Shown: piece by piece, positions 1-7,838 of the stretch
How the letters are laid out: every line of letters starts with the position of its first letter
How positions within the stretch are numbered: the first letter of the stretch is position 1
Source of the DNA: Acholeplasmataceae bacterium
GTDB taxonomy: Bacteria > Bacillota_I > Bacilli_A > Acholeplasmatales > Acholeplasmataceae
NCBI GenBank assembly: GCA_003518475.1
Contig: DOYO01000022.1
Coordinates: 5,271 to 17,007, forward strand
Reading direction: 5' to 3'
Length of the DNA stretch: 11,737 nt
The notes under the pieces: generated by a model
The model's database searches: none
What the model was told of the DNA's origin: nothing
What the model saw: only the letters and a program-made list of their open reading frames with translations
Made by a program: the position numbers and the translations under genes

Positions 1-1395
1 GGAACAATCCAAACGGTTGCGGAAAGAAATGCTTACGGATATGTCAAAGGCTATCTGGAAGATAAGCATATTGAAGCCAGAAGCGCACAGATTGAACGTC
101 TGGCAAGAAAGATCGAAGGCGTGAAAAGATCAACAGGACAGCATCCTGGTGGCATCGTTGTCGTTCCAAAATCGAAGAGCATTTTTGATGTTACGCCAAT
201 CCAGTTTCCAGCTGATGATCCTACATCCGATTGGAAGACGACACACTTTGATTATCACTCCTTTGAAGCCAATCTCTTGAAGCTTGATATCTTGGGACAT
301 GATGACCCGACCATGATTAAATTTCTGATGGATTACGTGTCTTTAAACCCAACTGAATTTCCATTCAAACGCGCTCAAGACATCCCCTTGGATGATACCA
401 AGGTTTATGAACTGTTTTGCGGAACGGAAATCATCAACGTACAGCCTCATGAAATCATGAGTGATGTCGCATCCTACGCGATACCTGAATTTGGAACGCC
501 TTTTACAAGACAGATGTTAGTCGATACCAAACCGAAAACATTCGCTGGACTTGTCAAGATATCAGGTCTATCACATGGAACCGACGTTTGGTTGAAAAAT
601 GCTCAAGCGCTCGTTTCAGGTAAAACAGATTTTGGAAAGATTCCATTTAACGATATCATCGCTTGTCGTGATGATATCATGGTTCAGCTTTCCGATTTAG
701 GTCTTCAACCTTTAAAAGCTTTTGAAATCATGGAATTTGTCCGTAAGGGCAAGCCAAGCAAGGATAAAGCGAAATGGTTGGATTATGAACAGGAAATGCG
801 TAAGAACAATGTTCCGGAATGGTATATCTGGTCAGCAAGCCAGATCAAGTATATGTTTCCGAAGGCGCATGCCACCGCTTATGTCATCATGGCGATGCGT
901 ATCGCCTGGTTCAAGGTCTATAAGCCGTTGTTATTTTATAGCGGATTCTTCTCCAAGAGAGCAGTGCAGTTCGATTATGAAATCATGGTCGCTGGAGCGA
1001 ATGCAATCAGAAATAAGTTAACCACGTTGAATGAGTCTTCGTTCAATCTGAAAGTGAAGGATGAAAACTTGATTGTTACCCTTGGGGTTGCATTGGAAAT
1101 GACGAAACGCGGTTATAATTTCTTACCGATTGATATCAACCGTTCAGATGCTACAACCTTCACCATGGAAGACAAGGGACTGAGAATGCCCTTCAGCGCG
1201 ATTGATGGCTTAGGTGCTTCTGTAGCCTATGATATTATCTCGAAACGGACAGAAAAACCATTCACAACGAGAGAAGACGTAAAGGAACGTACAAAAATAA
1301 ATAAGACAGTATTTGAAAAACTTGAGCAATTTGGCGCATTTAAGGATTTAAATGTGGAAAATAGTGTGATTGAAGCGGGTTTATTTGCACTATAA
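1..1395 (+). CDS. polC: DNA polymerase III alpha subunit, PolC type (3' part, cut by window start)
   Basis: This is the C-terminal ~464 residues of the replicative polymerase of Gram-positive bacteria, which extends the leading and lagging strands at the fork. The frame is open from base 1 (GTIQTVAERNAYGYVKGYL...), so the gene begins upstream, and the GTG at 121 is an internal Val codon. Family landmarks are STGQHPGGIVVVP just after base 121, the block FPKAHATAYVIMAMRIAWFK near 859-915, and a C-terminal helix-hairpin-helix-like segment (IDGLGASVAYDI near 1201-1236). The exonuclease, OB and catalytic Asp regions lie outside the window. The very C-terminus ends EAGLFAL where Bacillus PolC has the clamp-binding peptide QLSLF, so the motif is degenerate here. 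I see no terminator between this gene and the next one 46 bases downstream. Identity is secure; length cannot be judged. Confidence 0.95.
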   Translation, partial: GTIQTVAERNAYGYVKGYLEDKHIEARSAQIERLARKIEGVKRSTGQHPGGIVVVPKSKSIFDVTPIQFPADDPTSDWKTTHFDYHSFEANLLKLDILGHDDPTMIKFLMDYVSLNPTEFPFKRAQDIPLDDTKVYELFCGTEIINVQPHEIMSDVASYAIPEFGTPFTRQMLVDTKPKTFAGLVKISGLSHGTDVWLKNAQALVSGKTDFGKIPFNDIIACRDDIMVQLSDLGLQPLKAFEIMEFVRKGKPSKDKAKWLDYEQEMRKNNVPEWYIWSASQIKYMFPKAHATAYVIMAMRIAWFKVYKPLLFYSGFFSKRAVQFDYEIMVAGANAIRNKLTTLNESSFNLKVKDENLIVTLGVALEMTKRGYNFLPIDINRSDATTFTMEDKGLRMPFSAIDGLGASVAYDIISKRTEKPFTTREDVKERTKINKTVFEKLEQFGAFKDLNVENSVIEAGLFAL

Positions 1396-1414
1396 TGCCA
1401 AATTATTATATAAT
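1385..1414 (+). promoter_or_regulatory. Likely sigma-A-type promoter of the Bax-inhibitor family gene
   Basis: A -35-like TTGCAC (1385-1390) and a perfect -10 TATAAT (1409-1414) are separated by 18 bases. The predicted start near 1421 leaves a ~21-base leader carrying AAGGAG (1428-1433) before the ATG at 1442. A second TATAAT at 1391-1396 overlaps the polC stop codon but has a poorly spaced -35 (TTGAAG, 15 bases). AT-rich DNA produces such boxes by chance, so confidence is moderate. Confidence 0.5.
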
Positions 1415-1441
1415 AATATTGAAATTTAAGGAGATGATTTT

Positions 1442-2155
1442 ATGCGTAGTTCAAATCCAGTTTTTAGAACATTAGAACGTAGTGAAGCATATGAAGGCAG
1501 CGATGTCGCGACTTACCGCGGAATCGTTGGAAAAACAGGTTTGTTATTAGCGTTAGCTGCATTCAGCGGATATATCGGAATGACTTATTTTCAAGACATG
1601 GTCATGACTTTATTGTTTCCTGCAATCATTTTGGCATTTATTTCCGTAATCATTTCTACAAGAAGTCAAAGATTGGCAATGCCATTCGCGATTATCTATG
1701 CATTGTCTGAAGGCATATTCTTAGGGCTGATTACCGTCTTGATTAATTCTTATATTCCGGGTGTCGCACTCACTGCATTGATTGGCACTGCGTCAATCTT
1801 CACAGTCATGCTATTCCTTTATTCAAGCAGAACAATCCGTGTGACCAATAGATTTAGAAGAATCATGTACTCTATTTTACTTGGTTTCGTTGTATTCTTC
1901 ATTTTCTTTGGTATACTAAGTTTGTTCACAACGATTTACATCGACACATCGATTGCTTTAGTCTTCAGTGCGATTTTCATCGTTTTCGGAGCATTGATGC
2001 TGACATTGGATTTTGACAGAGCTGAAATGATTGTTTCATCAGGCGCTGAAAAAACTTATGAATGGACAGTTGCTGTTGGTTTGATGGTGACGATTGTTTG
2101 GATTTATGTGGAATTATTAAGATTCCTCATGATTATTTATTCACGCAGAAACTAA
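1442..2155 (+). CDS. YccA/Bax inhibitor-1 family integral membrane protein
   Basis: This 237-residue protein has about seven hydrophobic helices (roughly residues 29-48, 55-72, 80-101, 106-127, 141-162, 170-190 and 206-231). The start MRSSNPVFR, the YALSEGIFLG segment (86-95), the LTLDFD segment (187-192) and the C-terminal EWTVAVGLMVTIVWIY (207-222) are typical of the Bax1-I family, specifically the uncharacterised COG4760-like bacterial branch. Distant relatives such as Bacillus YetJ are pH-sensitive calcium leak channels, and the two Asp of LDFD resemble the acidic pair implicated there. A calcium role here is inference only. The ATG has a good AAGGAG eight bases upstream. The gene sits alone between polC and the pheST leader, with its own likely promoter. 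No terminator separates it from the T-box leader that starts within about 10 bases, so it may read into pheST. Confidence 0.88.
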   Translation: MRSSNPVFRTLERSEAYEGSDVATYRGIVGKTGLLLALAAFSGYIGMTYFQDMVMTLLFPAIILAFISVIISTRSQRLAMPFAIIYALSEGIFLGLITVLINSYIPGVALTALIGTASIFTVMLFLYSSRTIRVTNRFRRIMYSILLGFVVFFIFFGILSLFTTIYIDTSIALVFSAIFIVFGALMLTLDFDRAEMIVSSGAEKTYEWTVAVGLMVTIVWIYVELLRFLMIIYSRRN

Positions 2156-2164
2156 ATAGACTCG

Positions 2165-2376
2165 TTGAAAAGAAAGAGTAGTTAGAGTTAAGCTTGTTTT
2201 AGAGATTGCAGCACTGGTGAAAGCTGCATCAAGCACTTTGATGAATTCGTCTTGGAGAAGATGCCAATAACATCCGTTTCGCCTGCGTTAAGGGCTTTAA
2301 GGGCTAGAATTTAATTCTAGAACTAAGGTGGTACCGCGTAAAATTTACGTCCTTAGAGTGTTCTAAGGACTTTTTT
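2165..2376 (+). promoter_or_regulatory. T-box riboswitch leader, tRNA-Phe specific (specifier UUC)
   Basis: The leader senses uncharged tRNA-Phe and lets transcription proceed into pheST. Stem I elements seen are AGTA (2177-2180), AGAGA (2201-2205), and a distal hairpin GCAGC/GCTGC (2208-2212 / 2223-2227) whose loop contains GGTG. The specifier is in the context GAA-TTC-G, with the Phe codon TTC at 2246-2248. A 7-bp hairpin at 2304-2320 fits stem III. The T-box core AGGTGGTACCGCG (2326-2338) follows. The antiterminator would pair AAGG (2325-2328) and GCG (2336-2338) with CCTT (2351-2354) and CGT (2348-2350), competing with the terminator at 2349-2376. The TGGT bulge complements an ACCA tRNA end, that is, discriminator A. 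I found no convincing promoter just upstream; the 5' boundary is approximate. Confidence 0.93.
2349..2376 (+). terminator. T-box-controlled intrinsic terminator
   Basis: A perfect 9-bp stem (2349-2357 with 2362-2370) closes a GTGT loop and is followed by six T. Its left arm contains the CCTT used by the competing antiterminator, so it is the switchable terminator of the pheST leader. Confidence 0.93.
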
Positions 2377-2401
2377 ATTTTATTTTGAAGGAGATGAACC
2401 T

Positions 2402-3418
2402 ATGATTGAGTATTTAATTGAATTGATTAAAAAAGCGCTGGATGAAGTCCATGCCGCACATGATTTACCAGGAGTTGAAGAAATCCGCGTCCGTTATTTA
2501 AGCAAGAAGGGCGAAGTATCTTTAATGATGGGAAAGCTCAGAGATTTGCCACAGGAAGAAAGACCTGCTTTCGGACAAAAGGTGAATGAAGCGAAAGAAC
2601 AGATTGAGCATGCCCTTTACGTGAAGAAACAAGCGCTTGAAGAGGCTGAGCTGTTAAAAACGCTTGAACAGGAAAAAATAGATGTTACGCTTCCCGGTTA
2701 CCAGTTTTATCAAGGCAGCATCCACCCGCTCAATCAAGTGATCGAAGATGTCGAAGACTTGTTCGTCGGTCTTGGTTACGAGGTTGCTGAAGGTCCTGAA
2801 GTTGAAAATGACCACTATAACTTTGAAATGATGAATCTTGCAAAGGATCATCCAGCCAGAGCGATGCAGGATTCTTTTTATATTGATGAAAATACGTTAT
2901 TAAGAACACATACTTCGCCTGTTCAGGCAAGAACCATGCTTCTGAAGAAGGGTGAACCCTTAAGAATCATCTGCCCAGGCAAAGTCTATCGAAGAGATGA
3001 TGATGATCCAACCCACAGCCATCAGTTCATGCAGATAGAAGGATTGGTCATCGATCAAAACATCAGCTTTGCCAATCTTAAGGATGCTTTATTAAAGATG
3101 ATCAGACACCTCTTCGGTGAAGATCGCGTCATCAGATTGAGACCTTCATATTTCCCATTCACCGAACCAAGTGTGGAAGTTGACGTTTCTTATGTCAAAA
3201 AAGATGGAAGTCTAGGCTATATTGAAGTTTTAGGAGCTGGAAGAGTGCATCCTAATGTTTTAAAAATGGGTGGATATGATCCGCTTAAGTTCCAAGGATT
3301 CGCATTTGGAATCGGTGTTGAACGTATTGCAATCTTGAAATATAATATTGACGACATCCGTCATTTCTATACCAACGACATCCGCTTTTTAAGTCAATTC
3401 AAGGGGGTTAACCGCTAA
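2402..3418 (+). CDS. pheS: Phenylalanine-tRNA ligase alpha subunit
   Basis: This is the catalytic subunit of the cytosolic (alpha-beta)2 enzyme that activates Phe with ATP and charges tRNA-Phe. It is 338 residues, normal for the family. The N-terminal ~90 residues are charged and helical (the tRNA-binding coiled-coil). The class II core follows: HTSPVQAR (170-177), motif 2 around VYRRDDDDPTHSHQFMQIEG (195-214), FPFTEPSVEV (251-260) and motif 3 GFAFGIGVERIAILKY (299-314), then DDIRHFYTND. The stretch before GYIEVLGAGRVHPNVL (272-287) is short, without the Cys-rich insertion that I recall from Bacillus-type PheS, and so looks more like the E. coli form. AAGGAG (2388-2393) lies eight bases before the ATG. 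Expression is governed by the upstream T-box. Its stop overlaps the pheT start by one base (TAATG). Confidence 0.98.
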   Translation: MIEYLIELIKKALDEVHAAHDLPGVEEIRVRYLSKKGEVSLMMGKLRDLPQEERPAFGQKVNEAKEQIEHALYVKKQALEEAELLKTLEQEKIDVTLPGYQFYQGSIHPLNQVIEDVEDLFVGLGYEVAEGPEVENDHYNFEMMNLAKDHPARAMQDSFYIDENTLLRTHTSPVQARTMLLKKGEPLRIICPGKVYRRDDDDPTHSHQFMQIEGLVIDQNISFANLKDALLKMIRHLFGEDRVIRLRPSYFPFTEPSVEVDVSYVKKDGSLGYIEVLGAGRVHPNVLKMGGYDPLKFQGFAFGIGVERIAILKYNIDDIRHFYTNDIRFLSQFKGVNR

Positions 3419-5775
3419 TGAAAATCATTCAAAGCATGCTTAAAAAATGGGTTAATGTCCCAGAAAATATTTTTGAAATCACCAACCAGAAAATCATCGA
3501 AGTTGAATCCTTCAAGCCTTTGAATCCTTCCACGAATCTAGTGATTGGAAAGGTTTTGACTTGTGTAGATCATCCAAATAGCGACCATCTTCACGTCACA
3601 ACCGTCGATTTGGGAAATAGAGTAGACCAAATCGTCTGTGGAGCCACCAACGTTGCTGCTGGACAATATGTCGTTGTCGCTCAGGTCGGTACTGTCCTTC
3701 CTGGTGATTTTCAAATCAAGTCTTCCAAAATCAGAGGGGTTGATTCCAATGGCATGATCTGTTCTTTAAAGGAATTAGGCTTAGACGATAAAATCATTCC
3801 TGAAGCATTTAAGGATGGCATTTACTATTTTGATTCACCTAAAAAGATCGGTACACCCGGTCTTGAAGCATTATCCTTGGAAGGATGGGTCATGGAACTT
3901 AAATTGACACCGAACCGCGGGGATTTGCTATCCATCTTGGGATTTGCTTATGATCTTGCGACCATGACAAATCAGAAGGTTGTTCTACCTTCCTATAAGA
4001 TTAAAGAAGAAGGATCTAAAAATCCACTTTCTATTGAAATCAAGTCAGAAGGATGCGGCAGATATTATGCACGTCATTTTGAGAGCCTTGTTATCAAAGA
4101 ATCTCCTTGGTGGCTGAAGAGTGCGCTCCTCGCATCTGATATCAAACCAATCAATAATGTTGTCGATATCAGCAACTATGTCTTAATCGAATATGGAACG
4201 CCATTACATACCTTTGATGCGAAAAAGGTATCATCAGATTATATTCTAGTCAGAGATGCCAAGAATGGTGAAAAAGTCATCTCACTTGATGGCATTGAAC
4301 GCGAGTTAGAGTCAAGCGATGTCGTTATAACGAACGGCAAAGAACCAATCGCGATCGCAGGCGTCATGGGACTAGCAAATACCATGATTGATGAACATAC
4401 GACTTCAGTCATTCTTGAGGCTGCATATTTTGAACCGAAACGCATTCAAAAGACCAGCAAGAGATTGAATTTAAGAAGCGACTCATCACTTAGATTTGAA
4501 CGTGGAATCGATGATGAACGCGTCTATCTCGGCATGGAACGCGCAACTGAACTTTTAATTGAACTTGCTGATGCCAAAGTTTCAAAAGGTGTTGCTAAGG
4601 CTATTCATCATGAAGTGAAGAACCCATCGATCCAAGTATCCAAATCCTATTTCAATGAATCTTTAGGCGTCGTGATCGATGAAAAAGAACTCATTTCATA
4701 CTTTGAAGATTATAATTATACCTACAAAATTGAAAAGAACGATTATATCATCACTGCTCCAAGCTATCGCACAGATATTTTGATCAACGCTGATTTGGTT
4801 GAAGAAATCGCGAGAATTTACGGTCTCGACCGTATTCCGATGAAATCCATTGACGCTCCTTTGCAAGGCAAACTGACCTATAAACAAAAAAGACTGCGCG
4901 CCATTCGTCATCATTTAGCCAATCTTGGACTGAATGAAGTCATTACCTACAGCCTGCTTGAGCCAACAAAGGTACACAGATACAATCACATGGGTGAACC
5001 TGTAACACTGCTCATGCCTCTTTCTGAGGATAAGAAAACATTAAGACAAAGCTTAGTGCATGGCTTACTAGAAGCAGTCAGCTACAATCAGTCCAGACAG
5101 CAATCCTCAGTCGCAATCTTTGAAATGGGAAACTGTTTCGCTAAGGATATCGAAACGTATCATTTAGGCATCGCCATGAGCGGCGCTTGGCATAAGAACC
5201 CTTGGAACAAGGAAGTATTCAAACCAGATTATTTCACAGTCAAGGGCATCATCGACAGCGTATTCAATCCTTTAGGCATCTATTTCGACTACGTGCCTAC
5301 CTCAAAAACTGACGCTTTCCACCCTTATAAACAGTCAAATATCATCTATAACAAGCATGTTTTAGGGCAGATTGCAGAAATCCATCCGACAGAAGCGAAA
5401 GCACTTGGAATTGATACCACCATCATCTGTGAAATCAACTTGAAATCATTGCTCGAAGAAGAATCCAAGATTGACTATAAGCCAATCAGCAGATTCCCTA
5501 ATATTTCAAGAGACTTAGCAGTTGTCGTTGATGAAAAAATTACAGCCCATGATCTCATTTCCATGATCAGGCAAACCGTGAAAAAGAATTTGGTTTCCAT
5601 CGATCTTTTCGATGTCTATCAGGGATCCCACATTGAATCAGGCAAGAAATCAATCGCGTTCAACCTCGTATTCAATGATAACGACAAGACCTTGGCTACC
5701 GAGGATGTCGATCTCTTGATGAAAAAAATAACTGGCAGATTAAGCTTTAGTTTCCAAGCAGTTGTTCGCAGTTAA
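3418..5775 (+). CDS. pheT: Phenylalanine-tRNA ligase beta subunit
   Basis: This is the tRNA-binding and editing partner of PheS; with pheS it forms one translationally coupled unit (TAATG overlap, AAGGGGG at 3401-3407). The 785 residues are slightly shorter than the ~800 usual in Bacilli. Domains in order are: short N-terminal B1 part; EMAP/OB tRNA-binding domain ~39-150 (DHPNSDHLHVTTVDLG, CGATNVAAGQ, SNGMICSLKELGL); the ELKLTPNRGDLLS block (160-172); B3/B4 editing domain ~205-365 ending in RSDSSLRFERGID (353-365); B5 domain ~400-475 (PSYRTDI...DLVEEIARIYGLDRIP); catalytic-like core ~485-685; and the C-terminal ferredoxin-fold anticodon-binding domain ~692-785 (FPNISRDLAVVVD at 693-705). All expected domains are present and no frame break is seen. 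Confidence 0.98.
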   Translation: MKIIQSMLKKWVNVPENIFEITNQKIIEVESFKPLNPSTNLVIGKVLTCVDHPNSDHLHVTTVDLGNRVDQIVCGATNVAAGQYVVVAQVGTVLPGDFQIKSSKIRGVDSNGMICSLKELGLDDKIIPEAFKDGIYYFDSPKKIGTPGLEALSLEGWVMELKLTPNRGDLLSILGFAYDLATMTNQKVVLPSYKIKEEGSKNPLSIEIKSEGCGRYYARHFESLVIKESPWWLKSALLASDIKPINNVVDISNYVLIEYGTPLHTFDAKKVSSDYILVRDAKNGEKVISLDGIERELESSDVVITNGKEPIAIAGVMGLANTMIDEHTTSVILEAAYFEPKRIQKTSKRLNLRSDSSLRFERGIDDERVYLGMERATELLIELADAKVSKGVAKAIHHEVKNPSIQVSKSYFNESLGVVIDEKELISYFEDYNYTYKIEKNDYIITAPSYRTDILINADLVEEIARIYGLDRIPMKSIDAPLQGKLTYKQKRLRAIRHHLANLGLNEVITYSLLEPTKVHRYNHMGEPVTLLMPLSEDKKTLRQSLVHGLLEAVSYNQSRQQSSVAIFEMGNCFAKDIETYHLGIAMSGAWHKNPWNKEVFKPDYFTVKGIIDSVFNPLGIYFDYVPTSKTDAFHPYKQSNIIYNKHVLGQIAEIHPTEAKALGIDTTIICEINLKSLLEEESKIDYKPISRFPNISRDLAVVVDEKITAHDLISMIRQTVKKNLVSIDLFDVYQGSHIESGKKSIAFNLVFNDNDKTLATEDVDLLMKKITGRLSFSFQAVVRS

Positions 5776-5799
5776 AAACCTGACTCCTCAGGTTTTTTT
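5774..5799 (+). terminator. Intrinsic terminator of pheST
   Basis: AAAAACCTGA (5774-5783) pairs perfectly with TCAGGTTTTT (5788-5797) around a CTCC loop, followed by more T. It begins inside the pheT stop codon and separates pheST from the rlmN operon. Confidence 0.93.
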
Positions 5800-5822
5800 C
5801 TCGTAAATGAATAAAAAAAGTG

Positions 5823-5828
5823 TATAAT
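5823..5828 (+). promoter_or_regulatory. Probable -10 box for the rlmN-rsgA-rpe-thiN operon
   Basis: A perfect TATAAT stands 18 bases before the rlmN ATG. The predicted start near 5835 would give a leader of only ~12 bases, with the Shine-Dalgarno AGGGTGA (5836-5842) almost at the 5' end. No good -35 is visible at 16-19 bases upstream, where the sequence runs into the pheT terminator T-tract. The strong terminator just before makes a promoter here necessary, which supports the call. Confidence 0.55.
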
Positions 5829-5846
5829 GAATGATAGGGTGATGAA

Positions 5847-6863
5847 ATGTTAATTTACAATCTAACTTACGAAGAGTTAGTCGAGTTTTTAAGCAAAAAT
5901 GGCCATAAAAAGTTCCGTGCTGATCAGATTTGGAACTGGCTTTATAAACAAAAGGTAGCAACATTCAGAGAAATGACAAACCTCCCCGAGGAGTTGCTTG
6001 TTTTACTTGAAGAAACCTATAAAATACAAGCTCTCGAGCTTGTTTTAAAGCATACCTCGACCGATGGAACCATCAAGGCGCTTTATAGCTTGCATGACGG
6101 TCATTTGATCGAATCTGTCTTGATGCAGCATCATTACGGCAATTCCATCTGCGTAACCACGCAGGTCGGCTGCAATATCGGCTGTTCTTTTTGCGCATCC
6201 GGTCTTTTAAAGAAGAAAAGAGATTTGACCGCTGGTGAAATCATCGCTCAAATCATTGAAACCGAAAGAATCCTCAAGGAACGCATCGCGTATGTCGTGG
6301 TGATGGGGATTGGCGAACCTTTTGATAATTATGAGCAATTGATGAGATTCTTAACGACTGTGAATCATCCGAAAGGATTGGAAATTGGAGCAAGACACAT
6401 TACGGTTTCTACATCGGGCATCGTTCCTAAAATTAAGGAATACGCACACATGGGTCTTCAGGTCAATTTAGCCATCAGCTTGCACGCGCCAAACAATGAA
6501 ATCAGAACGAAATTGATGAAAATCAATCAGCGTTATCCGGTTGAAGAAGTCATCGGCGCAATTAAATATTATTTAAGCGTTGCAAATAGAAGAGTAACCA
6601 TCGAATATATCTTGATTGATGGCATCAATGACATGCCTGAGGTCGCTGAAGAACTCTCCAGAGTGCTTAGAGGACTCAACGTTTATGTGAATCTAATTCC
6701 ATATAATGAGGTTCTAGAAGCTCCTTACAAGCGTTCCGCTTCCCAAACCATGAATACATTCTACGATATATTATCTAAAAATAAGATTCAAGTTACCTTA
6801 CGCAAGGAACAAGGACATGACATCAATGCTGCCTGCGGACAGCTTAGAAGTCAGCATTTATAG
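5847..6863 (+). CDS. rlmN: Dual-specificity 23S rRNA (A2503-C2) / tRNA (A37-C2) methyltransferase
   Basis: RlmN is a radical-SAM enzyme that methylates C2 of A2503 in 23S rRNA and of A37 in some tRNAs, helping translational fidelity. The 338 residues fit the family. The N-terminal helical domain (FRADQIWNWLY ~23-33) precedes the radical-SAM barrel with the iron-sulphur motif C109-x3-C113-x2-C116 (GCNIGCSFCASG). Further motifs are VMGIGEPFDNY and STSGIVPKI. The second catalytic Cys, in AACGQL (C330) near the C-terminus, carries the methyl/thiyl chemistry in the known mechanism. Both essential Cys sets are present, so it should be active. In Cfr, the close resistance paralogue, the substrate position differs (C8). 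The Bacilli-like neighbours (rsgA, rpe, thiN) favour RlmN. First gene of a tight operon, nine bases before rsgA. Confidence 0.97.
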   Translation: MLIYNLTYEELVEFLSKNGHKKFRADQIWNWLYKQKVATFREMTNLPEELLVLLEETYKIQALELVLKHTSTDGTIKALYSLHDGHLIESVLMQHHYGNSICVTTQVGCNIGCSFCASGLLKKKRDLTAGEIIAQIIETERILKERIAYVVVMGIGEPFDNYEQLMRFLTTVNHPKGLEIGARHITVSTSGIVPKIKEYAHMGLQVNLAISLHAPNNEIRTKLMKINQRYPVEEVIGAIKYYLSVANRRVTIEYILIDGINDMPEVAEELSRVLRGLNVYVNLIPYNEVLEAPYKRSASQTMNTFYDILSKNKIQVTLRKEQGHDINAACGQLRSQHL

Positions 6864-6872
6864 GAGGAAAAT

Positions 6873-7829
6873 TTGAGAAAAGGCTTTATCAAAAAATACA
6901 TTGCAAATCAATATACGTTAATTGACCTTGAAACAAAAGAAGAAGTCATCGCGTTTGCACGCGGCAAACTTAGGTATGTGAAGCTAGACGAGGATTCTAC
7001 ATTCTATCGTCAAACCTCCATGAAAACGAAGAAGGAACAGAAAATCATGACGATTTCTCCAAAAGTTGGGGATTATGTCGTTTATGATGATTCAGAAGAT
7101 CAATTTCTGATTACAGAAATCCTTCCGAGAAGAAATGATTTGGTTAGACCGGACGTCTGCAATATTGATCAGGTTTTACTTGTATTTTCTGCAATCAGCC
7201 CCGATTTCAGTTTTCATCTTTTAGACAAGTTTTTAGTCATCATGAACCAGGAAAGGCTGACGCCTGTTTTAATCATTTCAAAAATTGATCTGATTGGAAA
7301 AGAACAGCTGGAAGCATTAAAAAAAGACTTGGAATACTATAAAAATATTGGTTATGACATCTATTATGTCAACAGCAAACAACGTATCGGAATCGATGTT
7401 TTATCGGAGATATTCAGAGATAAAATATCTGTTTTGGCTGGCCAGACTGGTGTTGGCAAATCAACATTATTAAACGCATTGATGCCGGAGCTTGAATTAA
7501 AAACCCAAGAAATATCGAAAGCGCTGGGGCGTGGGAAGCATACGACAAGACATACTGAACTCTACCGTTATAACGGAGGATTCATTGTCGACACTCCAGG
7601 GTTCTCTAAGATTGAATTTGTAATCTTTCATGTGGATGAGGTTAGAGGATTCTATCCGGATTTTCTAAAGCTGAGCGCTGAATGTCGGTTCGGATCTAAG
7701 TGCCTGCACCTAAATGAGCCGGATTGTGCGGTCAAGCATGCTGTGGAAACCAAAGACATGTTAGCTTCGCGCTATGAAAATTATGTTGCTTTTTGTGACG
7801 AAGTCAAGAATCAAAAGGATAAATATTAG
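6873..7829 (+). CDS. rsgA: Ribosome small-subunit maturation GTPase RsgA (TTG start)
   Basis: RsgA is a circularly permuted GTPase that checks late 30S subunit assembly. Of 318 residues, the first ~90 form the OB-fold. The G motifs then come in permuted order: G4-like SKID (136-139), G1 GQTGVGKST (190-198), the G2 region GRGKHTTRH (219-227) and G3 DTPGF (240-244). The C-terminal zinc site is C271, C277, H279, C285. The start is TTG at 6873, chosen because a perfect AGGAGG (6862-6867, overlapping the rlmN stop) lies five bases upstream and the N-terminus MRKGFIKKYIANQYT aligns with the OB-fold beginning. In Bacillus the PASTA kinase prkC precedes this gene and phosphorylates RsgA, but here rlmN is directly adjacent. 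It is followed nine bases later by rpe. Confidence 0.97.
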   Translation: MRKGFIKKYIANQYTLIDLETKEEVIAFARGKLRYVKLDEDSTFYRQTSMKTKKEQKIMTISPKVGDYVVYDDSEDQFLITEILPRRNDLVRPDVCNIDQVLLVFSAISPDFSFHLLDKFLVIMNQERLTPVLIISKIDLIGKEQLEALKKDLEYYKNIGYDIYYVNSKQRIGIDVLSEIFRDKISVLAGQTGVGKSTLLNALMPELELKTQEISKALGRGKHTTRHTELYRYNGGFIVDTPGFSKIEFVIFHVDEVRGFYPDFLKLSAECRFGSKCLHLNEPDCAVKHAVETKDMLASRYENYVAFCDEVKNQKDKY

Positions 7830-7838
7830 GAGGGCATC

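Noticed and set aside
121..123. GTG as the start of the first coding region
   Set aside because: The frame is open back to base 1, and the upstream residues are PolC sequence, so it is an internal Val.
722..1021. 99-codon plus-strand frame inside polC
   Set aside because: It lies entirely within polC in another frame and has unnatural composition, so it is a shadow frame.
4239..4914. Minus-strand frames of 68 and 72 codons inside pheT
   Set aside because: They are antisense to a conserved gene with no ribosome-binding site or family signal.
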